28,893 nucleotides of DNA, taken from NCBI GenBank assembly GCA_937957805.1, contig CALFXW010000005.1:1-28893 (forward strand), written 5' to 3'. Position numbers and translations under genes: made by a program. The notes beneath the pieces were generated by a model. The model was given only the letters and a program-made list of their open reading frames with translations. It made no database searches and was not told the origin of the DNA. The DNA is from an uncultured Sphingopyxis sp. (GTDB taxonomy: Bacteria > Pseudomonadota > Alphaproteobacteria > Sphingomonadales > Sphingomonadaceae). Numbering within the stretch: the first letter of the stretch is position 1; every line of letters starts with the position of its first letter. This document shows, piece by piece, positions 9,201-16,273 of this stretch.

Positions 9201-9399
9201 CGCGCGGGTCGGCAATATATATGTCAACCGTAACCAGATTGGCGCTGTCGTCGGGGTTCAGCCCTTTGGCGGGCGCGGGCTTTCGGGCACCGGGCCAAAA
9301 GCGGGCGGGCCGCATTATCTGGTGCGACTGGCGGAGGAAAAAACCATTTCCACCGACATTACCGCAGCGGGCGGCAATGCCGCGCTGATGGCGCGTTAA
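6298..9399 (+). CDS. putA: Bifunctional proline dehydrogenase / L-glutamate gamma-semialdehyde dehydrogenase
   Basis: PutA oxidises proline to glutamate in two steps, feeding electrons to the quinone pool through FAD and then reducing NAD+. The product is 1033 residues from the ATG at 6298; the frame is open back to a TTG at 6238 that adds non-family residues. The proline dehydrogenase barrel spans about residues 140-450 and shows RLVKGAYWDSEIKRAQ (343-358), FATHNAMTIAYI and the YAPVGTHRDLLAYLVRRLLENGANSSFV region (split here by family convention into two motifs). The aldehyde dehydrogenase domain (about 530-1010) has PWNFPLAIFIGQ, FTGSTEVA, Glu791 in ETGG and nucleophile Cys825 in GQRCSA; the 34-residue Glu-Cys spacing is canonical. 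The N-terminal ribbon-helix-helix DNA-binding domain of trifunctional PutA is absent, so regulation must come from another protein. Its stop overlaps the convergent dehydrogenase gene by four bases. Confidence 0.96.
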   Translation: MSTPQKDAIRALHACGEPALTTANLAALAAAGPDIAAAKALGRRIIVEARRAGEGDTLVSQLMNRYRLSTEEGVVLMCLAEALLRVPDSETANALIRDKIAGRHWTEGEKSGSMLVDMSAWGLSLGSATLLLDQIGSNANPTTILRRMIRRSGEPVIRQAAYAAMRLLGQQFVMGETIERAVARANKASGELASFDMLGEAARTKADAARYAAAYADAIQVIGQSAKPGDPHANHGISIKLSALHPRYEYAQADIIARELVPVVIELARAARAANVPLMIDAEETDRLEPHLDIFAALIDAGIADDGWAGLGIVVQAYQKRAAAVVEWVGNLARARGVRIAMRLVKGAYWDSEIKRAQVLGLDDFPLFTEKHLTDINYMRCAQILHGFRDCIFAAFATHNAMTIAYIAALFGRDDGYELQRLHGMGEGAHDALLAVAPDKVSRPVRVYAPVGTHRDLLAYLVRRLLENGANSSFVHQFSDPDISVEDLCIDPREPAAAAALAPIPTGAALYLPERRNSRGHDLGNPGTPEALLAAMAATRVAGRVAQPIISGEKLGGAAADVLNPATGAKVGQVIDGDAASVARAVAASLAAQHDWSLAGGDFRAERMEKAADLLEAEEAMFLALCVDEAGKTLTDAVAEVREAVDFLRYYALEGRRHFAGPVTLPGPTGERNQLILEGKGVFGCIAPWNFPLAIFIGQVAAALMAGNAVIAKPAEQTPLIAAAAVDLLHRAGVPGDILHYIPGRGEVVGAALSENPDVIGIAFTGSTEVARIINRTMAMRDGPIGTLVAETGGINAMIVDSTALPEQVTRDAIASAFQSAGQRCSALRLLLVQADVAEDVVAMIAGAMAELRVGDPALLQTDLGPVIDAEAKAGIEAHIAAHTAAGRLLYQTPLPASLNGHFVAPALLRLDAISALPREIFGPVLHVVTWEADGLDAVIDALGATGYGLTLGLHSRIDAVAAHVSARARVGNIYVNRNQIGAVVGVQPFGGRGLSGTGPKAGGPHYLVRLAEEKTISTDITAAGGNAALMAR

Positions 9400-10334
9400 T
9401 AGCCTAGATTTAAGTCAACCAAAGGTTCGAGCGGCTCGCCCGCATGAAAGCGGGATAGGTTGTCGAGGAAACGGGTTGCCGAACGCTGGAACATCTTGTC
9501 CTGCGCGCGGCCCGACAAATGCATGGAGATATGCGCATTGTCGAGCGACCACAGCGGGTCGTCGGCGGGGAGCGGTTCGGGCGTCGTGACGTCGAGGAAG
9601 GCCCCGCCGATACGCTTTTCGCGCAGCGCATCGATGAGCGCGGCCTGATCAATAACGCTGCCACGCGCGATGTTGATGATGTGGGCATCCGCGCGCATCG
9701 CGGCCAGTTCGTCCGCGCCGATCATCCCCGCAGTTTCAGGGGTGGCGGGGCAGGCCAAAATCACCCAGTCAAAATCGGGTAAGTGCGCGCGCCATGCATC
9801 AGGCGTCAGCGCGCCCGCGCCGCCATGCCGCCGCACCAAAGTCACTTCAACGCCAAAGCCGATCAGCCGTTGTTCGATCAAACGGCCAATCGCGCCATAA
9901 CCGATGAGCAGCGCGCGCGATCCGAACAATTCGCGCTTGCCGGGCGAATCGGTCAGCCATTCATGCCTGTCCTGCGCGCGCACGACGTGGCGATATCCCT
10001 TGGCGATGGTCAGCATGCCCATCAGCACATATTCGGCGATGGTGATGGCGTTGATGCCCGCGCCGTTGGTGACCATCGTCCCGCGCGCGCGCAGCGCATC
10101 GAGCGGCATGCCATCGACGCCAGCATAGATGCTGTTCAGCCAGCGCAAATTGGTGGCAGCGGTGATGACCTCTGCCATATCCGCCTTGTCATACATGTCG
10201 AACCAGCCGATGTCGGCGATGGGCGCGAGGGTGAGTGCCTCTGCCTTGGACGTGAACCAATGCGGCGCAACTGAGGGGGGCAAATGCGGTTCGATGAGCG
10301 GGCGGATCAGCGCGGATGCGACTAAATTTATCAT
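9396..10334 (-). CDS. D-2-hydroxyacid dehydrogenase (NAD(P)-dependent)
   Basis: This is a cytoplasmic oxidoreductase of the D-isomer-specific 2-hydroxyacid dehydrogenase family, interconverting a 2-oxoacid and a D-2-hydroxyacid. It has 312 residues. The Rossmann motif GYGAIG is at 145-150, the substrate-binding Arg224 is in NIARGSVID, Glu253 is in TPEPLP, and the catalytic His272 is in SMHLSG. The Arg-Glu-His triad is therefore complete. Specificity (glyoxylate/hydroxypyruvate, phenylpyruvate or others) cannot be read from these motifs. The basic RRHGG after the second strand (about 168-172) hints at NADP rather than NAD. The gene starts 12 bases after the stop of the small membrane protein gene and is probably cotranscribed with it. 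Its stop codon overlaps the stop of putA on the other strand. Confidence 0.88.
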   Translation of the reverse strand: MINLVASALIRPLIEPHLPPSVAPHWFTSKAEALTLAPIADIGWFDMYDKADMAEVITAATNLRWLNSIYAGVDGMPLDALRARGTMVTNGAGINAITIAEYVLMGMLTIAKGYRHVVRAQDRHEWLTDSPGKRELFGSRALLIGYGAIGRLIEQRLIGFGVEVTLVRRHGGAGALTPDAWRAHLPDFDWVILACPATPETAGMIGADELAAMRADAHIINIARGSVIDQAALIDALREKRIGGAFLDVTTPEPLPADDPLWSLDNAHISMHLSGRAQDKMFQRSATRFLDNLSRFHAGEPLEPLVDLNLGY

Positions 10335-10346
10335 ATCGTCAGTGGC

Positions 10347-10703
10347 TTAGACAGAAAAGGCGCGCCACGCCACCCATGCCAGTATCGGCAGGCCGATAAT
10401 GTCCACCCGCGCGATGATGCGCAGCGCTGCGGGTGACCCCGCTTGCCAATATAGCGCCAAAAAGGAGAGCATCGAAATGGCGATGGCGACGCTGGCCAAT
10501 TGGCGCACGGCGGGCGATGCCGCCGCCCAAATGGCGATGATAAAGACAATCAGGAATAATGCCGCACGGTGTCGCATCAGCAGAAACAACGGGCTGTCGG
10601 CGGGCAGTCGATACATCGCCCCCAGCATCGCCGGACGGAAAAATGCCAACGCAGGGCTGGCGTGAATGGCGGCGAGCAACAGCCAAGCGATACGGTCGGT
10701 CAT
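10347..10703 (-). CDS. Small polytopic membrane protein of unknown function
   Basis: This 118-residue protein is very hydrophobic, with about four predicted membrane helices (roughly 4-22, 45-62, 66-86 and 95-115) and short basic loops (MRHR, RIIAR). I do not recognise a functional motif. The segment IHASPALAFFRPAMLGAMYRLP near the N-terminus, with the loop Pro and Arg residues, looks like a conserved family feature. The ATG at 10703 is preceded by only a weak ribosome binding site. A perfect 16-bp palindrome lies 16 bases upstream and may control it. It sits between cysS and the 2-hydroxyacid dehydrogenase gene, all on the same strand, and is probably cotranscribed with the latter. The coding call rests on the intact frame, the composition and the tight packing. 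Confidence 0.75.
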   Translation of the reverse strand: MTDRIAWLLLAAIHASPALAFFRPAMLGAMYRLPADSPLFLLMRHRAALFLIVFIIAIWAAASPAVRQLASVAIAISMLSFLALYWQAGSPAALRIIARVDIIGLPILAWVAWRAFSV

Positions 10704-10718
10704 GTGGGCAGGATGACA

Positions 10719-10734
10719 CTTACAATATTGTAAG
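10719..10734. promoter_or_regulatory. Perfect 16-bp palindrome, candidate operator
   Basis: CTTACAATATTGTAAG is a perfect dyad in the 57-bp spacer between cysS and the small membrane protein gene. It contains TACAAT (five of six matches to a -10 box) on both strands, so a repressor bound here would block a promoter for the membrane protein gene. The half-sites TACA/TGTA resemble those of BlaI/MecI/CopY and some TetR regulators, but the four-base spacing differs from the two-base spacing usual for BlaI/CopY sites. Confidence 0.5.
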
Positions 10735-10760
10735 CAAGTATTTTCTGTAACGCATTTCAG

Positions 10761-12197
10761 TTAAACAATAATTCGCCAATCCCAGCCGATCGGGTCGCCG
10801 TCCATTACTTCAACGCCAGCGGTGATAAGCCCATCGCGCAAGCTGTCGGACGTCGCAAAATCCTTTGTCGCGCGCGCTGCTTTGCGCTGTTCCAGCGCCG
10901 CCACTATTTCATCCGCCGTTATCGTTGCGGCCTTGGGGCGAATGCGCAAATCCGCGCGTGTCGTCGCCAATAGATTGAGGCCAAGCACGCTATCCATCGC
11001 GGCAAGGGCGCTGCGCTTTTGCCCCGCATCCACTTTTTTCATTGCCGCCACTTCTTCCAGCACGGTCAGGGCAACGGCGGTATTGAGGTCGTCGGCCATT
11101 GCCGCGTCAAAGCGCGCCAAAAGGTCAAGCAGCCGCCGGTCAACGGGCGTGGCTGGCACCGCATCGCGTAACCCCTCCACCGCCATAACCAGCCGTTTCA
11201 GCCGCGTGAAGGCTGCAGCCAGCCCGTCCCAGCTAAACTCCAATTCGCTGCGATAATGCGCCTGCAGGCACAGCATTCGATAGGCGAGCGGGTGGAAACC
11301 TTTGTTGATTAGCAATTGCAGCCGCAGAAATTCGCCCGCGCTCTTACTCATCTTGCCGCTGCGCTCAACAAGGAAATTATTGTGCATCCACATCCGCGCG
11401 CCGCTGTGGTCGCAGCCGGTATAGGCCTGATTTTGCGCTATTTCATTGGGATGGTGGATTTCCCGATGGTCAATCCCGCCCGTATGAATGTCAAAGGGTA
11501 GGCCAAGCAGCGCCGCGCTCATCACGCTGCATTCCAAATGCCAGCCCGGCGCGCCGCGCCCCCATGGGCTGTCCCATTCCATCTGCCGCGCCTCACCCGC
11601 TGGCGTCGTGCGCCAAATCGCAAAGTCTGCGCTGTGGCGTTTGCCAGCCACCGCCTCTATCCGCCCTTCACCTTCGTCGGTTGATTGGCGCGCCAGACGG
11701 CCATAATCGGCAATGGTGGCGGTGTCGAAATACAGTCCGCTTGGCAGCATGTAGCAATGCCTGTCCGCTATGCTTTGGGCAAAGCTGATCATCTGTTCGA
11801 CATAATCGGTGGCGATCGACCAATGGGCGGGCTGGCGGATGTTGAGCGCGGCGACATCATCCCAATAGGCTTGGGTATAATGGCGGGCGATGTCCCAAAT
11901 GTTGCGCCCGCCCGCTGCGGCCTTTTCCAGCTTGTCCTCACCCGCGTCGGCATCATCGGTCAGATGGCCAACGTCGGTGATATTGATGACATGGGTCAGC
12001 TTATAGCCAAAATGGGAGAGCGTGCGCCCCAGCGTATCGGCAAAGACATAGGCGCGCATATTGCCGATATGCGGGTAGTTATAAACGGTTGGGCCGCAGC
12101 TATAGACCCGCGCTTCACCGGCATGGACGGGCGCGAAATCCTCCAGCCGTCGTGTGAGGCTGTTGAACAGGCGTAAGGGAGGCGTTTGTTCAGGCAT
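10761..12197 (-). CDS. cysS: Cysteinyl-tRNA synthetase
   Basis: This is the class I aminoacyl-tRNA synthetase that charges tRNA-Cys in the cytoplasm. The product is 478 residues, close to the family norm of about 460-480. The HIGH motif is HIGN (43-46, in PTVYNYPHIGNMRAY) and the KMSKS motif is KMSKS (282-286). The zinc ligands that give cysteine selectivity are all present: Cys34, Cys223, His248 and Glu252, with the same spacing as in the E. coli enzyme. The C-terminal region (about 340-478) has the DALR-type helical domain with MADDLNTAVAL and the ending GWDWRIIV. The ATG at 12197 lies 33 bases after the stop of the upstream secreted-protein gene on the same strand. That spacer includes a 12-bp palindrome (12204-12215). 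No terminator is visible between them, so cysS may be read from the upstream gene set. Confidence 0.97.
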   Translation of the reverse strand: MPEQTPPLRLFNSLTRRLEDFAPVHAGEARVYSCGPTVYNYPHIGNMRAYVFADTLGRTLSHFGYKLTHVINITDVGHLTDDADAGEDKLEKAAAGGRNIWDIARHYTQAYWDDVAALNIRQPAHWSIATDYVEQMISFAQSIADRHCYMLPSGLYFDTATIADYGRLARQSTDEGEGRIEAVAGKRHSADFAIWRTTPAGEARQMEWDSPWGRGAPGWHLECSVMSAALLGLPFDIHTGGIDHREIHHPNEIAQNQAYTGCDHSGARMWMHNNFLVERSGKMSKSAGEFLRLQLLINKGFHPLAYRMLCLQAHYRSELEFSWDGLAAAFTRLKRLVMAVEGLRDAVPATPVDRRLLDLLARFDAAMADDLNTAVALTVLEEVAAMKKVDAGQKRSALAAMDSVLGLNLLATTRADLRIRPKAATITADEIVAALEQRKAARATKDFATSDSLRDGLITAGVEVMDGDPIGWDWRIIV

Positions 12198-12230
12198 GGC
12201 GCAGCGCCATGGCGCGCTGCTGCGTCAAGG

Positions 12231-12608
12231 TCAATCGGCGGTAAGGCGCGGCGCGCCCACCACCGCAATTTCATCATCCGACTTGGCCCAGAAACTCGCC
12301 CAGAAAATCCGCGCCAAAGCGATAAGGCCGATGCCCTGTTCCTGTTGCACGGTGCCGATGTTGAATGTGCGCGGCCCCTCTATCCAGCGGCGGCCATGCG
12401 GGCCGAGCAGGACGATCAGGTCATCGTCGAATAATTCAACCCGCGTGCCCGAACAAAGTATCTGGTCGGGCTGGTAGAATTTGGTCGCCTGTCCGCCGAC
12501 AATCAGCACCTTCATCCCCCGGTCGCCCGCCGGGCATGCGGCGATGGCCGGGCTGGTCAGGCCAGCGGCAATCAGCGCCACGGTCAGAAATTTGGCGATT
12601 TTGCGCAA
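12231..12608 (-). CDS. Secreted protein of unknown function (paralogous module shared with next gene upstream)
   Basis: This 125-residue protein has a Sec signal peptide (basic MRKIAK, hydrophobic 7-20, likely cleavage after AIA at about residue 23). I do not recognise a named family. Residues about 33-80 (VLIVGGQATKFYQ..., then RVELFDDDLIVLLGPHGRR and IEGPRTFNIG) look like a small beta domain. This stretch aligns with residues about 31-84 of the neighbouring 253-residue protein: over one ungapped 35-residue block there are about ten identities, including R-V-x-L, D, G, G-P and F. Two cysteines (one just after the signal cleavage, one in QILCSG) may form a disulfide. The gene lies 58 bases downstream of its paralogue and 33 bases upstream of cysS, on the same strand, so it is probably in an operon with the CHASE2 cyclase or at least with the paralogue. 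Confidence 0.78.
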   Translation of the reverse strand: MRKIAKFLTVALIAAGLTSPAIAACPAGDRGMKVLIVGGQATKFYQPDQILCSGTRVELFDDDLIVLLGPHGRRWIEGPRTFNIGTVQQEQGIGLIALARIFWASFWAKSDDEIAVVGAPRLTAD

Positions 12609-12666
12609 AATACCCCGCTCCCCCAGCGCAGGTTTTACGCTTTGCGCGGGGATGCGGCAAGCAGCA

Positions 12667-13428
12667 TCAATAGCCGCTTGCCGTCATGTCCAATTGTTCG
12701 CCCAATTGCGCCAATTGGGCGCTGCAACCGGCATTGGCGAGCGCGTTGGCGGCGGATTCCGCGTCGGTGGGTGCCGCGCCGAGTGCGACAAAGCTGAAAC
12801 TATTCGCCTCGCCCGCACCAGCGCCGGTTATGCGATAGGTGACACCGCTGCGGATGGGCAGCGCATCGCTCGGCCAGCGGCGGAAATTCTGCCCCGCGAC
12901 AAAGGCAATTTGCGCGCGTTCCTCCGCATTGCTGGCATTTTCGATGGTGAGCAAAGTGTCGCCGCGCATATCGGCACGCCACAAGGTGACATTTGTCAAA
13001 TCAATCACGCAGTGCGTGCCGCCATGCGCCAGATTGACCACCCACAAATTGGGCGGCGCGCTGGGCAATTCGCCGTCACCTGCGCCGCGCACCGCCCCGG
13101 TGCGGCTGATTGTGCCGCCGGTTGCCGACAGATAACGTCCGAGCGTCGATGCATTGCCGCTGTTGGCCGCATTGGCGGCGCGCACCGGAAAATTGCCGGG
13201 GCCGGACAGGGTGCGGCTCGGCCCCTCCCCAATGATTGTCACCCTGTCGCCAGCGCGCAGCACCACCCGTTCGGTGGCGGGCAGGCGACGCCCGACGGGA
13301 TAGCTGGCCGCCGACGGACCGGAGGATCGCACGACCAGCGCATCGGCCAGCGCCGGGGTGGCGACAAGGGTGAGCGCCAGTGCAGATGCCAGCGTGGCAG
13401 CGCCCATCAGATATTTTGCAACGGCCAT
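12667..13428 (-). CDS. Secreted protein of unknown function, partner of the CHASE2 cyclase gene
   Basis: This 253-residue protein has a clear signal peptide (hydrophobic about 7-25, cleavage after ALA at about residue 28). The mature N-terminus carries the module shared with the 125-residue neighbour (VGRRLPATERVVLRAGDRV, then LSGPGNFPV). It vaguely recalls the beta-rich FecR-type fold (a gain-of-charge GD turn followed by a 'G-P-G-x-F' turn), but I would not assign it. The central part (about 120-215) is beta-rich with LWVVNLAHGGTHCVIDLTNVTLW broken into short strands and a RITGAGAGEANSFSFVALG end. The C-terminus (about 222-253) is an Ala-rich helix with a Cys. A good ribosome binding site (GGAGAA, six bases before ATG) supports the start at 13428. 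The gene lies 181 bases after the cyclase stop. Confidence 0.8.
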   Translation of the reverse strand: MAVAKYLMGAATLASALALTLVATPALADALVVRSSGPSAASYPVGRRLPATERVVLRAGDRVTIIGEGPSRTLSGPGNFPVRAANAANSGNASTLGRYLSATGGTISRTGAVRGAGDGELPSAPPNLWVVNLAHGGTHCVIDLTNVTLWRADMRGDTLLTIENASNAEERAQIAFVAGQNFRRWPSDALPIRSGVTYRITGAGAGEANSFSFVALGAAPTDAESAANALANAGCSAQLAQLGEQLDMTASGY

Positions 13429-13609
13429 CGATATTCTCCACCTCTAAACCCATGGGGCCAGAACGAATCGCCCCTTTGCATACCTCTATCTAACCGCGCA
13501 TTTCGCGCTTTGCCGTGCGCAGCATCACAAAATTATCGTATCAATTTAGGGGAGTCATAGCAGATATTAGCTTTCTCCACGATGGATGAAACCGCCTGGG
13601 GTCAGGACC

Positions 13610-15799
13610 CTAATCCAGCTCATAAACCCCGCCGCTTTCGGTGGCGTCGAGCCGTTCAATCAGGAAATCAATGTCGGCGCGACGTTCAATGGCCGTGCTG
13701 GTCAATGCCTCGCGCGCGGTGGCATAGCCATCCCCCTTGCCACCGTCATGCGCCGCAACCAGCGCGGCGATGGCGTCGCGCGCTGCGGGGGGGAGGTCGC
13801 CGCGCGGGGTGAACACATCGACCGGCTTTGCCCGTCCGCGCAGTCGCACGCGGCCCATCGGCACATAAATGTCGCGTCCCTGGGTCACATTGGCCAGCGC
13901 CTCTGCACTGGCGAGCGCGCCGCTCTGCATCTGTTTATTAGCGCTTTCGAGCCGCGCAGCGGTGTTCATCGAATCGCCGAGCGCGGTATATTGGATCCGC
14001 CCGTCGCCGCCGAAATTGCCAACCACCGCATCGCCATAGTGGAGGCCGACCCGCGTCCGGCCAATCGGCGGCAGGCTGCCCCCCAATTCACCTGCCATGC
14101 GCGCCGAAAAGGCATCACCCGCCGCTGCCATCGCGGCGAGCGCGGCGCTCGCCTTGTCCGCATCATCCCGGCGCGCAATCGGAGCGCCCCAGAATGCCAC
14201 CACCGCATCGCCAACGAATTTGTCGATCGTGCCGCCATGTTCGAGCACGACATCGCTTAGCGTGTCGAGATAATCATTGAGGACAAAGGCGACCTGCTCC
14301 GGCGTCAATTGATGGCTCATCTTGGTAAAGCCTTCGAGGTCGCTGAACAGACAATATATCGGCTTTTTCTCCCCATGGAGGGCGAGCCGGTCGGGATCGC
14401 GGATGATTTCGCGGGCGATGTCGGCGGGCAGATATTTGCCGAGCGCCGATTGCGCAAAGGCGCGTTCCTCCGCATTGACCGCGCGCACGGCGGATGATGT
14501 CGCAACAAAGGCAATCAGCCAGCCCACCGCGCCCCCTGCGACCGGCAGACTCAGCGTATCGACGCCATAATATTGCATCACCATTGGGATGATGGCGATG
14601 ACCGCCAATTGCACGATGAGCAGCGCGGCGGAATAAATGGGACGCAGGTCGAGCAGCGCGGTCAAAATCCCTGCCAGCACCGCCATCGCGGCAAGCAGCC
14701 AGATCAAGGCGACGGGCATGTGGAACAGCATCGCATTGTCGAGCACTTGGGCCAGCATATGCGCATGGACTTCCAGCCCGATCATCTTTTTCGCTTCGCC
14801 CGTCACCGGGTCGGGCAGTCGGGTAATCGGCGTATCAAATTCGTCGATGCCGCTGATATCGCCGCCGATCAAAATATGCCGGCCGCGCACCACCGATTCG
14901 AGGAAGGGGCGGTTTTCGGGTTCAAGCAGCGCCGGATTGGTGAAATTATTGATCGGCATCCGCTCAAAAACCGGCGTCACCTCTGTCCCGCCATCGGCGA
15001 TGGTCAATTGCGCGGGCAAGCGCCAGCGCACAGCCCCACGATAGGTCTCAAAGGCTGCGGCATCGCGCACCGCCGCTGGACTGGCGCCGACACTGGCCAT
15101 GGCAACGGCGAGCAGCGGCGGGGTGCCCGCCACCCTTCCTGGCCAATGGCGATAGCTGTCGTCCGAATCGGTGGACAGGCGAATGCTGGCGGCATGGCTG
15201 TTGCCGCCCGAAGCTTGCGCGATAAAGCCACGCAGAAAATCCGCCTGCACCGGCTGGATGTCGTTGGGGTTGCTGCTGGGTTCCGCAAAGGCGAGGTAGG
15301 TCGGCGTGCGCATGCTGCGCAACTGTCCAATCAGCGCCGCATCATTATCGGTCGCCTGATCGAACAAAATATCAATACCGATTGATTTGGGCCCCATGGT
15401 GTCGATGACCGCCAGCGCGCGGGCAAGCAGCGCGCGATCGAGCGGCGAACGCACGCGTGTTTCGATCAACACCTCATCGGTGTAGGTGACCATCGCAATG
15501 CGGCTGTCCTGCGGCACATGCGGCGCGCCGACCGTTGCGCGCATGTCATAGAGCGCCCGTTCGGCATCGACCAGCATCGGAAGCCCGGTCGAATAGCGCG
15601 CGATGGCAAACGCAATGGCCAGCGACAATATGGTGAGCACCAGCCGCACCCACCCCAATTGTGCGAGCGTACGGCGCAGCTGCTTGCGCCGGTCAGGCGC
15701 CCGTGCCGCGCCGCCACCTTGATCCTGGTCATTTATCCCTTGGTCGCGCTCTGCCATTCCCGCCCCGAATGCTGCTGCCTTGCCGCCCCCATTTGCCAT
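13610..15799 (-). CDS. CHASE2-domain class III adenylate/guanylate cyclase
   Basis: This is a membrane sensor that makes a cyclic nucleotide in response to a periplasmic signal. Counting from ATG 15799 (729 residues): a cytoplasmic head, a first membrane helix (about 50-68), a periplasmic CHASE2 domain (about 75-340, with ERALYDMRATVGAP and GPKSIGIDILFDQ), about three helices (about 348-440), then the cyclase domain. Metal-binding Asp487 (FSDLEGFT) and Asp531 (KFVGDAVVAFWG), base-contacting Lys527 and Thr605 (YTALGDSMNTAARLE), and Asn612/Arg616 are all present, so the enzyme should be active. The Lys/Thr pair points to class IIIb and ATP as substrate. The frame is open back to 16075, over the divergent zeta-inhibitor gene, so the start must be later. 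ATG 15757 (preceded by GGGGCGGGA) is an alternative to 15799. The two secreted proteins encoded downstream may be its ligands or partners. Confidence 0.9.
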   Translation of the reverse strand: MANGGGKAAAFGAGMAERDQGINDQDQGGGAARAPDRRKQLRRTLAQLGWVRLVLTILSLAIAFAIARYSTGLPMLVDAERALYDMRATVGAPHVPQDSRIAMVTYTDEVLIETRVRSPLDRALLARALAVIDTMGPKSIGIDILFDQATDNDAALIGQLRSMRTPTYLAFAEPSSNPNDIQPVQADFLRGFIAQASGGNSHAASIRLSTDSDDSYRHWPGRVAGTPPLLAVAMASVGASPAAVRDAAAFETYRGAVRWRLPAQLTIADGGTEVTPVFERMPINNFTNPALLEPENRPFLESVVRGRHILIGGDISGIDEFDTPITRLPDPVTGEAKKMIGLEVHAHMLAQVLDNAMLFHMPVALIWLLAAMAVLAGILTALLDLRPIYSAALLIVQLAVIAIIPMVMQYYGVDTLSLPVAGGAVGWLIAFVATSSAVRAVNAEERAFAQSALGKYLPADIAREIIRDPDRLALHGEKKPIYCLFSDLEGFTKMSHQLTPEQVAFVLNDYLDTLSDVVLEHGGTIDKFVGDAVVAFWGAPIARRDDADKASAALAAMAAAGDAFSARMAGELGGSLPPIGRTRVGLHYGDAVVGNFGGDGRIQYTALGDSMNTAARLESANKQMQSGALASAEALANVTQGRDIYVPMGRVRLRGRAKPVDVFTPRGDLPPAARDAIAALVAAHDGGKGDGYATAREALTSTAIERRADIDFLIERLDATESGGVYELD

Positions 15800-15878
15800 T
15801 TTTCGGCGCGACCCTTCATGGCTTGGATTTGGGGGTGTCGGCACTATCCTGCGCTTCTGTGCCGCCTTGGCCCGTCCA

Positions 15879-15907
15879 TTGCAAGGCTGCTCCCCAGCGC
15901 CTACATA
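15879..15907 (+). promoter_or_regulatory. Candidate promoter of the zeta inhibitor-bolA-grxD genes
   Basis: TTGCAA (15879-15884) and TACATA (15902-15907) are separated by exactly 17 bases on the plus strand. This would give a start near 15913 and a leader of about 32 bases with GAAGGGG five bases before the ATG at 15945. The hexamers match the sigma-70-type consensus at four of six positions each. Confidence 0.5.
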
Positions 15908-15944
15908 GGCAAGATACGGAAATTTCGCAGCTTGAAGGGGCAGT

Positions 15945-16268
15945 ATGACCAGTTTTGATGATCGCGAACGCGCATTTGAAAGCCAGTTTGCGCGTGATGA
16001 GGAGATGCAGTTTCGCATCATCGCCCGCCGCAATCGCTTGCTGGGCCAATGGGCGGCGGAATTGATGCACCTCACCCCGGCGGAGGCGGATGCCTATGCC
16101 AAGGCGGTGGTGCAGGCCGATTTCGAAGAAGCGGGCGATGAAGATGTCGTGCGCAAGCTGCTGGGCGATTTGGTTAGCGCCGGGGCGGATATTGATGATG
16201 CGGCCGTGCGCGCTGCATTGGATGCCAAATTGGTTGAGGCGCGCCGCCAACTTATCGAGGAGATATAG
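15945..16268 (+). CDS. F1-ATPase inhibitor zeta subunit (DUF1476 family)
   Basis: This family is the alphaproteobacterial zeta protein that binds F1 and blocks ATP hydrolysis by the F1Fo-ATP synthase. The 107-residue, mostly helical product fits the usual length. The N-terminal inhibitory stretch is highly characteristic: MTSFDDRERAFESQFARDEE, followed by ARRNRLLGQWAAELM. The acidic C-terminal half (EEAGDEDVVRKLLGDLVSAG, then DDAAVRAALDAKL) forms the four-helix bundle seen in the family. GAAGGGG lies five bases before the ATG. Its inhibitory strength varies between alphaproteobacteria, so I infer the role from family membership. It is followed after five bases by bolA, whose ribosome binding site lies inside this gene. 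Confidence 0.92.
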   Translation: MTSFDDRERAFESQFARDEEMQFRIIARRNRLLGQWAAELMHLTPAEADAYAKAVVQADFEEAGDEDVVRKLLGDLVSAGADIDDAAVRAALDAKLVEARRQLIEEI

Positions 16269-16273
16269 TCAAA

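Noticed and set aside
13599..13611. Small GGGTC/GACCC hairpin at the cyclase stop codon as a terminator
   Set aside because: The stem is only five base pairs with a two-base loop and has no T-tract on the minus strand.
15800..16075. Longer cyclase start at 16075
   Set aside because: It would overlap the divergent zeta-inhibitor gene, its promoter and its ribosome binding site, and the extra residues resemble translated antisense sequence.
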